From: Reyranella sp.
GTDB lineage: Bacteria; Pseudomonadota; Alphaproteobacteria; Reyranellales; Reyranellaceae
Direction: 5' to 3'
DNA length: 6,983 nucleotides
Assembly (NCBI GenBank): GCA_030679805.1
Contig: JAUXST010000475.1
Coordinates: 1 to 6,983, forward strand
The notes under the pieces were generated by a model. That model made no database searches and was not told the DNA's origin. It worked only from the letters and a program-made list of their open reading frames with translations. Positions 1 through 6,250 of this stretch are shown here, in pieces; the stretch's first letter is position 1; every line of letters begins with the position of its first letter. Position numbers and translations under genes: made by a program.

Positions 1-929
1 GACCACTTGTCGACGCCGATCGGACGGGCGAACTCGATGGTCGGCGGCAGGTCGGGGATGACATGCAGCTTCCAGCGTGCCTGCTCGTCGCCGCGCGCCT
101 GCAGGCTGATCTGCTTGCCTTCGGTAATGACTTGCTCGACCTGGTACTTGCCCTTACCGACGGTGGCGAATTCGGTGCCCTTGCCGTCGATCATGAGCTG
201 CGGCGGCCTGCGGCCACGCACGTCGTCGACGAAGCCGGCCAGCTTGCTGCCGACCGGGACGCGCAGAACCTTGTCGCGATCAGCGACGTCGAGATAGATC
301 GGCGGCTTGCCGGTATAGCCCGGCGGCGCGATCCAAAGATTGGCGACCACCGGAGGCGGCGGCGGAAAGGCCGGCGTGAACGCCGCCATCATGCGATCGC
401 CGCGCCAGCCGCCGGCGGTCACCACCGCCACGATTAGCAGCAGCACCGGCACGAGGCGCAGCGCCCAGGTGTCGAGCACGGCCAATCCAGGATGGGCCGG
501 CCGGTTGGCGAGCCCGGCCAGGCGTTCGACCTCGCGGCGGCGATGGGCCTGCCACAGGGCCGCGGCCATCGGGTCGTCCGCGCCGGCGGCAAGCCGATCC
601 TGAACGGCAACGAGGGGACGGTGCGGCACGCCGCTGTCGCGCTCCAGGCGGCGGATCGCGGCTTCCTGCGTGGGCCAGGCAAAATCTCTCAGCTCCCACC
701 AGCCGAGCCCGGCAAGGGCGAGTGCCAGGACGGCGAGCAGACCGGTATGTGTCCAGGGTTCCAGCCCGGCGAAGAGGTCGAGATGAGCGGCGGCCACGAA
801 CAGCGCCACAAAGGCCAGCAGCGGCATCAGCCTCGGCCAGAGGGCTTCCCAGGCGAGCGCTGCCCGGGCCACGCCGACCTTGCGCCGCAGGCCGGGCGCT
901 TCGATCGTGGAGGTCGGGCTGGCGTCCAT
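1..929 (-). CDS. DUF4175 / TIGR02302 family membrane protein, N-terminal part (runs off the left edge)
   Basis: This frame is open from an ATG at 929-927 to the left edge, giving about 309 residues with no stop; its 3' end lies outside the window. Seen: a short polar N-terminus (MDASPTSTIEAPGLRRK), two hydrophobic segments at about residues 34-54 (LMPLLAFVALFVAAAH) and 62-78 (TGLLAVLALALAGLGWW), an arginine-rich, probably cytoplasmic stretch (about 90-145), and a third membrane segment at about 155-173 (LRLVPVLLLIVAVVTAGGW). A proline-rich linker follows, then a beta-rich domain with WIAPPGYTGKPPIYL near residue 200. This matches the N-terminal half of the ~800-residue alphaproteobacterial DUF4175/TIGR02302 family, recognised from memory; its function is unknown. 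It starts 13 bp after the lysA stop behind a strong ribosome binding site, so it is the likely third gene of an argH-lysA operon. The position after lysA is usual for the family and supports the call. Confidence 0.85.
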   Translation of the reverse strand, partial: MDASPTSTIEAPGLRRKVGVARAALAWEALWPRLMPLLAFVALFVAAAHLDLFAGLEPWTHTGLLAVLALALAGLGWWELRDFAWPTQEAAIRRLERDSGVPHRPLVAVQDRLAAGADDPMAAALWQAHRRREVERLAGLANRPAHPGLAVLDTWALRLVPVLLLIVAVVTAGGWRGDRMMAAFTPAFPPPPPVVANLWIAPPGYTGKPPIYLDVADRDKVLRVPVGSKLAGFVDDVRGRRPPQLMIDGKGTEFATVGKGKYQVEQVITEGKQISLQARGDEQARWKLHVIPDLPPTIEFARPIGVDKW

Positions 930-931
930 CG

Positions 932-940
932 CCTTCCTTT
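932..940 (-). promoter_or_regulatory. Ribosome binding site of the DUF4175 gene
   Basis: The minus strand reads AAAGGAAGG just after the lysA TAA, with the AAAGGA core about 5 nt before the ATG at 929. It fixes this start and leaves no room for a separate promoter between the two genes. Confidence 0.7.
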
Positions 941-942
941 CG

Positions 943-2229
943 TTACGCTTTTACAGACTCCATCCAGGGCGGAAACCGCTCGGCGGAGAGCATCTCGTCG
1001 ATCGTCGGTCTGGGTCGAATGACCGCAAATCGCGTGCCATCGACCATCACTTCCGGCGCCAAGGGACGCGTGTTGTAGCTCGACGCCATGACCGCCCCGT
1101 AAGCACCCGCCGAGCGTATCATGACGAGGTCTCCGGCAGCCAGCGGTGGCAAATCACGGTTCTGTGCCAGGAAATCGCCCGATTCGCAGATCGGACCGAC
1201 AATGTCGCAGCGGATCATGGCGGCATCTTGACGAGGTTCGCGCACCGGCAGGATGTCGTGCCAGGCCTCGTAGAGCGTGGGCCGGATGAGATCGTTCATG
1301 GCGGCATCGACAATGACGAAAGTCTTGGCCGCACCGGGCTTCACGAGGATGACCTCGCTTACCAGCACGCCCGCCTCGCCCACCAGACGGCGGCCGGGCT
1401 CGAAGGTGAGTTCGCAGCCAAGCCCGTCGGTTTCCTTGGCAACCACGGCCATGAATTCGGCGATCGAGGGCAGCTTCTCGTTGGAATAAACAATCCCCAA
1501 GCCGCCGCCGATATCGAAGCGGTCGATGCGATGGCCGTCGGTGCGCAGCTGGCCGATCAGTTCACGCACCCGCACGATGGCCTGGCGATAGGGCTCGAGC
1601 GAGGTGAGCTGGGAGCCGATATGCATGGCCACCCCCACCACCTTGAGATGGGGCTGGCGGCCGGCGAGCGCAAACGCCTCGCGCGCGAGGTCGATGTCGA
1701 TGCCGAACTTGTTCTCCTTGCGGCCCGTGGTGATCTTGGCGTGCGTGCCGGCATCGACGTCGGGATTCACGCGGATGGTGATGTCGGCCTTCACGCCGAG
1801 CTGGGCCGCGACGGCGTTCAGCGTCTCGATCTCGGCCGAACTCTCGACATTGATCTGGCCAACGCCTGCCTGGAGTGCCGCCATCAGCTCCGACGCCTTC
1901 TTGCCGACGCCGGAATAGATGATGCGCTTGGCCGGAATGCCGGCCGCCAGAGCGCGCTGCATCTCACCCACCGAGACGATGTCGGCGCCCGCCCCCATCT
2001 CGCCGAACAGGCGGACGACGGCCAGATTGCTGTTGGCCTTCATGGCGTAGCAGACGCTGGCACCATGGGGGGCGTTCATACCCTTGATGCCATCGGCGAA
2101 TTCGCGCCATCCCGCACGCAGCGCGCCTGCCGAGTAGCAGTAGAAGGGCGTGCCGACCTGGGCCGCGATGGTGGCCAGCGCCACGCTCTCGGCATGCATT
2201 TCGCCGTCGCGATACTCGAAGAAACTCAT
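943..2229 (-). CDS. lysA: Diaminopimelate decarboxylase (LysA)
   Basis: LysA removes CO2 from meso-diaminopimelate to give L-lysine, the last step of lysine synthesis, using pyridoxal phosphate in the cytoplasm. The 428-residue protein has the fold-type III layout. An N-terminal barrel carries the PLP lysine in YAMKAN (Lys64), the HIGSQ motif (His203), the phosphate-binding GGGLG (241-245) and EPGR (277-280). A C-terminal beta domain carries GPICESGD (Cys348), the cysteine that completes the active site from the partner subunit. Length is normal for the family (about 420). The frame stays open upstream into argH, but the start at 2229 (MSFFEYRDG) is preferred: family proteins begin with this kind of sequence and an AGGAG lies 7 nt upstream. 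The protein ends in ESVKA with a TAA stop. It sits 10 bp after argH and 13 bp before the DUF4175 gene, in one apparent operon. Confidence 0.97.
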   Translation of the reverse strand: MSFFEYRDGEMHAESVALATIAAQVGTPFYCYSAGALRAGWREFADGIKGMNAPHGASVCYAMKANSNLAVVRLFGEMGAGADIVSVGEMQRALAAGIPAKRIIYSGVGKKASELMAALQAGVGQINVESSAEIETLNAVAAQLGVKADITIRVNPDVDAGTHAKITTGRKENKFGIDIDLAREAFALAGRQPHLKVVGVAMHIGSQLTSLEPYRQAIVRVRELIGQLRTDGHRIDRFDIGGGLGIVYSNEKLPSIAEFMAVVAKETDGLGCELTFEPGRRLVGEAGVLVSEVILVKPGAAKTFVIVDAAMNDLIRPTLYEAWHDILPVREPRQDAAMIRCDIVGPICESGDFLAQNRDLPPLAAGDLVMIRSAGAYGAVMASSYNTRPLAPEVMVDGTRFAVIRPRPTIDEMLSAERFPPWMESVKA

Positions 2230-2236
2230 GGCGGCG

Positions 2237-2241
2237 CTCCT
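2237..2241 (-). promoter_or_regulatory. lysA ribosome binding site overlapping the argH stop codon
   Basis: The minus strand reads AGGAG, 7 nt before the lysA ATG. Its first two bases are the last two of the argH TAG stop (2242-2240). Ribosomes ending argH therefore stop on the lysA initiation site, which suggests coupled translation. The motif also settles the lysA start against longer in-frame options inside argH. Confidence 0.75.
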
Positions 2242-3682
2242 ACTTGCGGCCGAGGAAGCGCCGACGCGCTTCCTTGACGGCGCGCACGACATTGGCCGGC
2301 GCCGTGCCCCCCAGGCTCTTGCGCGCCTTGACCGAGGCCTCGACCGTGAGCACGCGGTAGACGCCACGGTTGATCCGCGGCTCGACGGCCTGCATCTCGG
2401 CGAGCGTCAGCTTGTCGAGGTCGATGCCCTTGTCGGCAGCCTTGCCGACCAGCGCACCGGTGACGTGATGGGCCTGGCGGAACGGCAGGTCGATCTCGCG
2501 CACCAGCCAGTCGGCGAGATCGGTCGCCACCGAATAGTCGGCCGAGGCGACGGCGCGCATGCGGGCCGGATTGGCCTTGAGGTCGCGCACCATGCCGGCC
2601 ATCGCCGCCACGCCCAGCTCCAGCGAGTCGGCAGCGTCGAACAGCGGCTCCTTGTCCTCCTGCATGTCCTTGCCGTAGGTGAGCGGCAGGCCCTTCAGCA
2701 TGGTGCAGAGCGCCACGAAGGCGCCGACGATGCGGCCGGTCTTGCCGCGCGTCAGCTCGGCCGCGTCGGGATTGCGCTTCTGCGGCATGATCGAGCTGCC
2801 GGTGGTGAAGGCGTCCGACAGTGCGATGAAGCGGAACGGCGCCGAGCACCAGATCACGATCTCTTCCGACAGCCGCGACAGATGCACGGCGGCGATCGAG
2901 GCTGCGGCAATGAACTCGATCACATAGTCGCGATCCGATACGGCATCGAGCGAATTGGCCATCGGCCGGTCGAAGCCCAGCGCCTTGGCGGTGTGCCGGG
3001 GATCGATCGGGTGCGGCGAGCCGGCAAGGGCGGCCGCCCCCAGCGGCGATTCGTTCAGGCGCGCCCGACAATCGGCCAGCCGGCTGCGGTCGCGACCGAA
3101 CATTTCGACATAGGCCAGCAGGTGATGGCCGAAGGTGATCGGCTGCGCCGTCTGCAGGTGCGTGAAGCCCGGCATGATGGTGGCGGCATATTCCTCGGCG
3201 CGGTCGATCAGGGCCGACTGCAGGTCGGCCAGCATCGGCTCCAGCCGGTCGATGGTGTCGCGCACCCACAACCTCACGTCGAGCGCCACCTGGTCGTTGC
3301 GCGAGCGCGCGGTGTGCAGCCGGCCGCCGGCTGGACCGATCAACTCGGTAAGCCGCGCCTCGACGTTGAAATGGATGTCCTCGAGCTTGGTCGAGAACTT
3401 GAACTTGCCGCTCTCGATCTCGGCCTTGACCTGGCCCAGCCCGCGCTTGATGGCGCGACCGTCCTTGGCCGTTAGGATGCCCTGGGCCACCAGCATGTCG
3501 GCATGCGCCAGCGAGCCCGCGATATCCTGCGCGTAAAGCCGCCGGTCGAAACCGATGGAGGCGTTGATCCGCTCCATGATTTCCGCCGGGCCGAGCTTGT
3601 AGCGGCCGCCCCACATCGTATTGGAGCGACTCTTCGGCGCCCCCGCCTTGAGTACTCGCGCAGTCGTGTTCTTTCGTGCCAT
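2240..3682 (-). CDS. argH: Argininosuccinate lyase (ArgH)
   Basis: ArgH splits argininosuccinate into arginine and fumarate, the last step of arginine synthesis; family members are cytoplasmic homotetramers of the fumarase/aspartase superfamily. The 480-residue protein shows the N-terminal landmark NTMWGGRY (21-28), HTARSRNDQ (123-131), the catalytic-histidine region FTHLQTAQP (His175) and the superfamily signature GSSIMPQKRNPD (295-306) on the flexible catalytic loop. Length is slightly above the usual ~460 because of a basic N-terminal extension before MWGGRY. The chosen ATG at 3682 has no good Shine-Dalgarno sequence. An ATG at 3616 (Met23) exists but would begin directly at MWGGRY, and alphaproteobacterial relatives normally carry residues before it. 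One local departure from the family is GSPHPIDPRHTAKALGF (221-237), where GT(S/T)xPIDR is more common; this does not touch the catalytic loop. It is the first gene of the argH-lysA-DUF4175 run. Confidence 0.97.
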   Translation of the reverse strand: MARKNTTARVLKAGAPKSRSNTMWGGRYKLGPAEIMERINASIGFDRRLYAQDIAGSLAHADMLVAQGILTAKDGRAIKRGLGQVKAEIESGKFKFSTKLEDIHFNVEARLTELIGPAGGRLHTARSRNDQVALDVRLWVRDTIDRLEPMLADLQSALIDRAEEYAATIMPGFTHLQTAQPITFGHHLLAYVEMFGRDRSRLADCRARLNESPLGAAALAGSPHPIDPRHTAKALGFDRPMANSLDAVSDRDYVIEFIAAASIAAVHLSRLSEEIVIWCSAPFRFIALSDAFTTGSSIMPQKRNPDAAELTRGKTGRIVGAFVALCTMLKGLPLTYGKDMQEDKEPLFDAADSLELGVAAMAGMVRDLKANPARMRAVASADYSVATDLADWLVREIDLPFRQAHHVTGALVGKAADKGIDLDKLTLAEMQAVEPRINRGVYRVLTVEASVKARKSLGGTAPANVVRAVKEARRRFLGRK

Positions 3683-3717
3683 GAATTCGAGCCACTGATT
3701 CTGTAGGAACGCGGCTT
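3683..3717. promoter_or_regulatory. 35 bp divergent spacer between argH and tlpA
   Basis: Only 35 bp separate the argH and tlpA start codons. That is too short for two complete promoters plus leaders, so at least one promoter must lie inside the opposite gene's coding sequence, or a transcript must be almost leaderless. I saw no convincing -35/-10 pair on either strand here or just beyond it. The only clear signal is the tlpA ribosome binding site. Confidence 0.5.
3705..3708 (+). promoter_or_regulatory. tlpA ribosome binding site
   Basis: AGGA (within TAGGAA) lies 9 nt before the ATG at 3718, an acceptable distance. It supports this start over the internal Met33, which would remove the signal peptide. 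Confidence 0.5.
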
Positions 3718-4272
3718 ATGGCATATCCTGCCCCCAATTTCCTCCCTGGCCGGAGGTACATTCTCTCCAGTGTCCTGGCAGCCCTTGCGCTGCCTGCGCG
3801 GGCCGCCGGCGAAATGGACAGGTTCAAGAAGGCCAAGGCGCCCAAGCCGCTGCCCGATCTCGTGTTCCAGGACGCCAACGACAAGCCGCTGCGCTTCGCC
3901 GATTTCCGCGGCCGGGCACTGTTGATCAATTTCTGGGCGACCTGGTGCGCGCCCTGCGTCAAGGAGATGCCGAGCCTCGACCGGCTGCAGGCCATGTTCC
4001 CCCAGGACAAGTTCCTCGTCCTGCCGCTGTCGATCGACGGCCCGATGCGGCCCAAGGTCGCGCCCTTCTACAAGGACCAGAAGCTCGCCCATCTCGGCAT
4101 CTATTTCGACAAGGGCCGCAAGGCCATGCAGGGGCTCGATGTGTCGCTGCTGCCGACCTCGATCCTGGTCGATCCCATGGGCCGCGAACTTGGCCGGCTG
4201 GAAGGCGACGCCGACTGGGACATGCCCGAAGGTATCGCCCTCATGAAGGCAGCCATCGCCAGCCAAGGCTAG
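3718..4272 (+). CDS. tlpA: TlpA-like exported thioredoxin (thiol:disulfide oxidoreductase)
   Basis: This is a 184-residue thioredoxin-fold protein of the TlpA/ResA type, which reduces disulfides outside the cytoplasm; in related bacteria such proteins serve cytochrome oxidase or cytochrome c maturation. Seen: an N-terminal export signal (GRRYILSSVLAALALPARA, residues 11-29) with a likely cut near 29-30, the strand-loop LLINFWATWCAPCVKEMP with redox cysteines Cys77 and Cys80, and the cis-proline in LLPTSILVDP (Pro146). The family's usual DFRGRALLINFWATWC opening is intact. The twin arginine followed by hydrophobic residues (RRYILS) loosely resembles a Tat signal (S/TRRxFLK), but a Sec signal or an uncleaved membrane anchor is equally possible. 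The gene is divergent from argH by 35 bp and convergent with the next gene by 23 bp, so it is probably transcribed alone. The particular partner protein cannot be told from sequence. Confidence 0.9.
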   Translation: MAYPAPNFLPGRRYILSSVLAALALPARAAGEMDRFKKAKAPKPLPDLVFQDANDKPLRFADFRGRALLINFWATWCAPCVKEMPSLDRLQAMFPQDKFLVLPLSIDGPMRPKVAPFYKDQKLAHLGIYFDKGRKAMQGLDVSLLPTSILVDPMGRELGRLEGDADWDMPEGIALMKAAIASQG

Positions 4273-4276
4273 GTCA

Positions 4277-4292
4277 CGGCCGCACTCGGCCG
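4277..4292. terminator. Possible bidirectional terminator hairpin between convergent genes
   Basis: CGGCCG, a CACT loop, then CGGCCG form a perfect 6 bp all-GC stem in the 23 bp gap between the tlpA stop (4272) and the convergent gene's stop (4296). The plus-strand trailer CCTCTATTTC is only weakly T-rich, and the minus-strand trailer is not T-rich at all. Placement favours a terminator; sequence alone is weak. Confidence 0.4.
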
Positions 4293-4295
4293 CCT

Positions 4296-4841
4296 CTATT
4301 TCGGCGCCACGCGCTTCCAATCGGCAGCGACGAAGCCCTGCGCATCGAGCGGAGTCTCCTTGGCGATTGCAGGTTCCTGTCCACGGCAGATCCAGTCGTA
4401 GGCCAGCATCCGCGCGGTCCCAGTGACGACCCGCGGAATGACCGGCGGGCTGCCCTGCGCGGTGCGGCAGAACTCTTCCATCTCGGGACTCGGCGTCCGG
4501 ACGGTATCGGGTTTCATGCAGGACGGCGTCTGGGCATTCTGGCAGATGAGCACGTCACCTTGCACGCAGCGCCAGTCGATGCCGTAGAATGGCCGCCGGC
4601 CACTGCGAAAATCGGCGATGTCCCGCGGGGTGAAATACGCCGCCATCATCCAGTCAGGCAGATCACGAAGGCCGGCGGCCGGCGCGGGCGCGTCGTCAGT
4701 CCCCACGGTACGGCAAAAGGCGGCAGGATCGATAGGTTGGGACGTCTGTGCGGCCACCGGTGCGGTGGCCCAAGGCAAGGCCAGTGCGGCTACGAACGCG
4801 ACCACCATGCACATTGTGGCGGCTGTCTTGGAACGCGTCAT
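4296..4841 (-). CDS. Exported cysteine-rich protein of unknown function
   Basis: The protein has 181 residues from the ATG at 4841; a GTG at 4850 would add three. Seen: a signal peptide (basic MTRSK, then a hydrophobic core to about residue 30, with PVAAQ as a likely signal peptidase site near 31), so it is probably periplasmic. The mature part has six cysteines: 43, 92, 100, 108, 125 and 152. The pattern FCRT...DWxC appears twice (42-45 with 89-92, and 124-127 with 149-152), suggesting two related halves. The C-terminal QGFVAADWKRV reads like a conserved ending. From memory it resembles uncharacterised exported alphaproteobacterial proteins with a WRC...C...C and YxWxC layout; I cannot name a family or function. 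The start overlaps the stop of the upstream frame as ATGA. It is the last gene of a minus-strand run beginning with the etf/hbd genes. Confidence 0.8.
   Translation of the reverse strand: MTRSKTAATMCMVVAFVAALALPWATAPVAAQTSQPIDPAAFCRTVGTDDAPAPAAGLRDLPDWMMAAYFTPRDIADFRSGRRPFYGIDWRCVQGDVLICQNAQTPSCMKPDTVRTPSPEMEEFCRTAQGSPPVIPRVVTGTARMLAYDWICRGQEPAIAKETPLDAQGFVAADWKRVAPK
4838..4841 (-). promoter_or_regulatory. ATGA start/stop overlap (translational coupling)
   Basis: The TGA at 4840-4838 ends the upstream frame and shares bases with the ATG at 4841-4839 that begins the cysteine-rich protein. Only a weak GGGGT precedes this start, about 7 nt upstream, so re-initiation by ribosomes finishing the upstream frame is a plausible way to translate it. 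The overlap also argues that the upstream frame is, or was, a real gene. Confidence 0.6.
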
Positions 4842-5332
4842 TGACCACACCCCAGCAGCTGAACCAAGGCTACGTCGGCTGAATACTGAATGGCCCGACT
4901 ATGCTGGAGCCTGTGGCCGAGAGCCAGTCGGTAGGTCACGAATAGATCGTAATCGACGCCTTTCTCCATCCACGAAACCGTTACCTCGAGCGCATATCGC
5001 CGCGCATCGAGATGTTGCAGTGCCGGCGCATTCTGCTGCCGCCATTCCGCTGTAAGTGCGGTCAGCTTGCCTTCCGCGTCGTGTACGCTAGCCCGCAACG
5101 CAAGTACCACCCGGGCAAGTTCCGCCCGGTCAGGGTGGGGCTCAACTAGCACCCTGATCGTTGCCGATCTACGTCGCTCAACGACGTCTATGGCTTCGTA
5201 GAATTCGCCGAGGGACGCGCTGACGCGCCTTGCATCCTCGCATGCTCATGATTGCAAGTGGACAATTGTCGGCGAAGCTGCGAGCCCCAGCAGCAAGAGC
5301 AGCGCCGGAAGCGTGCGCCAAGCCATAGGCAT
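4838..5332 (-). pseudogene. Exported protein gene interrupted by an in-frame TGA
   Basis: From the ATG at 5332 (or the one at 5326) the frame encodes a clear signal peptide (MPMAWRTLPALLLLLGLAAS), reaches ...TIVHLQS after 28 codons and meets TGA at 5248-5246. The same frame then continues uninterrupted for 135 codons (ACEDARRVSASLGEFYEA onward, through VSWMEKGVDYDLFVTYRLALG, to LLGCGQ) and ends in the ATGA overlap with the next gene. It begins 10 bp after the hbd stop. Spacing at both ends therefore fits one intact ~164-residue exported protein. A GTG at 5152 could start the last 104 residues but has no usable ribosome binding site and lacks the signal peptide. Codons are looser than in neighbours (ATA, AGA, CTA, GTA occur) and hand-counted GC for about 4861-5280 is near 59%, against roughly 63-75% in lines sampled from flanking genes. 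I do not recognise the family. Most likely a nonsense mutation (for example from TGG, CGA or TGC); a sequencing error or recoding is less likely. Confidence 0.65.
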
Positions 5333-5342
5333 GGCGCAACGT

Positions 5343-6215
5343 TCAGCGGGTCGGGACGGGGCGTTCGCCGGAATAGTCGTAGAAGCCGCGCTTGACCTTG
5401 CGACCGATCCAGCCGGCCTCAACGTACTTCACGAGCAGCGGGCAGGGGCGGTACTTGGAGTCGGCCAGGCCCTCGTGCAGGACCTGCATGACCGACAGGC
5501 ATGTGTCGAGGCCAATGAAGTCGGCAAGTTCGAGCGGGCCCATCGGGTGGTTGGCGCCGAGCTTCATGCCGGTGTCGATCGCCTCGACGTTGCCGACGCC
5601 CTCATAGAGGGCATAGACCGCCTCGTTGATCATCGGCAGCAGGATGCGGTTGACGATGAAGGCCGGAAAGTCCTCGGCATTCACCGGCTTCTTGTCGAGC
5701 TTGACCACCACCTCGCGCACCGTGCGGAAGGTCTCTTCCTCGGTGGCGATGCCGCGGATGAGTTCCACCAGCCCCATCAGCGGGACCGGGTTCATGAAGT
5801 GCATGCCCATGAACTTGCCAGGCCTGTCGGTCACCGACGCGAGACGCGTCACCGAAATCGACGACGTGTTGGTGGCCAGCAGCACGTTCTCCGGCAGGTC
5901 GACACAGACCTTCTTGAAGATCTCGCGCTTGACCGACTCGTTCTCAGTCGCCGCCTCGACGATCAGGTCGCAATCAGCGAACGCCTTGTAGTCGACGGCG
6001 GTCGTGATGCGGCGCAGCGCCGAATCCTTATCCTCGGGCCGGATCATGCCGCGGCCGATCTGCCGGTCCATGTTGCGGCCGATGGCGTCGATGCCCTTGT
6101 CGAGATGCGCTTGGTCGACGTCCGCGAGGCGGATGTCGAAGCCCTTGAGCGCGCAGACATGGGCGATGCCGCTGCCCATCTGGCCGGCACCGATGACGCC
6201 GATGCGCTTGATCAT
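5343..6215 (-). CDS. hbd: 3-hydroxybutyryl-CoA dehydrogenase
   Basis: This cytoplasmic NAD(P)-dependent enzyme interconverts 3-hydroxybutyryl-CoA and acetoacetyl-CoA, in fatty-acid/butanoate oxidation and around polyhydroxybutyrate metabolism. The 290-residue protein has an N-terminal Rossmann fold with GAGQMG (9-14) and an acidic residue ending strand two (LADVD, about 30-34), consistent with NAD. Catalytic residues align with the human short-chain enzyme by spacing: Ser118 in NTSSI, His139 in GMHFMNP, Glu151 in LVELI and Asn189 in FIVNRIL. The C-terminal dimerisation domain includes NHPMGPLELADFIGLD and ends with the usual GRKVKRGFYDYS. Length is normal (about 280-295). The start at 6215 (MIKRIGVIGAG) is chosen because GGGAG lies 8 nt upstream; a TTG at 6230 would add five residues that overlap that site. 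It lies 35 bp after etfA, a pairing common in Alphaproteobacteria. The symbol hbdA or paaH is also used for such genes. Confidence 0.95.
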   Translation of the reverse strand: MIKRIGVIGAGQMGSGIAHVCALKGFDIRLADVDQAHLDKGIDAIGRNMDRQIGRGMIRPEDKDSALRRITTAVDYKAFADCDLIVEAATENESVKREIFKKVCVDLPENVLLATNTSSISVTRLASVTDRPGKFMGMHFMNPVPLMGLVELIRGIATEEETFRTVREVVVKLDKKPVNAEDFPAFIVNRILLPMINEAVYALYEGVGNVEAIDTGMKLGANHPMGPLELADFIGLDTCLSVMQVLHEGLADSKYRPCPLLVKYVEAGWIGRKVKRGFYDYSGERPVPTR

Positions 6216-6223
6216 GATGGGTA

Positions 6224-6228
6224 CTCCC
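6224..6228 (-). promoter_or_regulatory. hbd ribosome binding site
   Basis: GGGAG on the minus strand, 8 nt before the ATG at 6215, decides between that ATG and the upstream in-frame TTG at 6230. Confidence 0.7.
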
Positions 6229-6250
6229 AATATCCCGCAGGGCGGGCGAA

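Noticed and set aside
880..2277. Long plus-strand open frame (465 codons) opposite lysA.
   Set aside because: It is antisense to lysA, a strongly supported gene. Its translation is rich in His, Asp and Arg with no recognisable domain, as expected from the complement of a GC-rich gene.
2150..3475. Long plus-strand open frame (441 codons) opposite argH.
   Set aside because: It is the complement of argH with no domain, signal or ribosome binding site; a by-product of high GC at third positions.
2226..4055. Minus-strand 609-codon open frame overlapping argH and tlpA.
   Set aside because: It runs through argH in a shifted frame and antisense through tlpA. The translation is low-complexity Arg/Ala/Gly-rich, while both overlapped genes have intact family motifs.
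5150..5152. GTG start giving an independent 104-residue protein (5152-4838).
   Set aside because: No Shine-Dalgarno lies at a workable distance, and the same frame continues upstream to the TGA with plausible protein sequence, so this is more likely an internal valine of a longer gene.
5214..5248. Selenocysteine reading of the in-frame TGA: a 6 bp hairpin (GGCGCG, UCAG loop, CGCGUC, with one G-U pair) begins 16 nt after the TGA.
   Set aside because: The spacing does not exclude a bacterial SECIS, but short GC hairpins are common in DNA this rich in GC, the loop does not match one I recognise, the protein resembles no known selenoprotein, and no sel genes are visible. A nonsense change is simpler.
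5261..5270. Perfect 10 bp palindrome GACAATTGTC inside the signal-peptide frame.
   Set aside because: It stands alone, does not extend, and lies inside coding sequence rather than at a promoter; a chance operator-like site cannot be told from coincidence.
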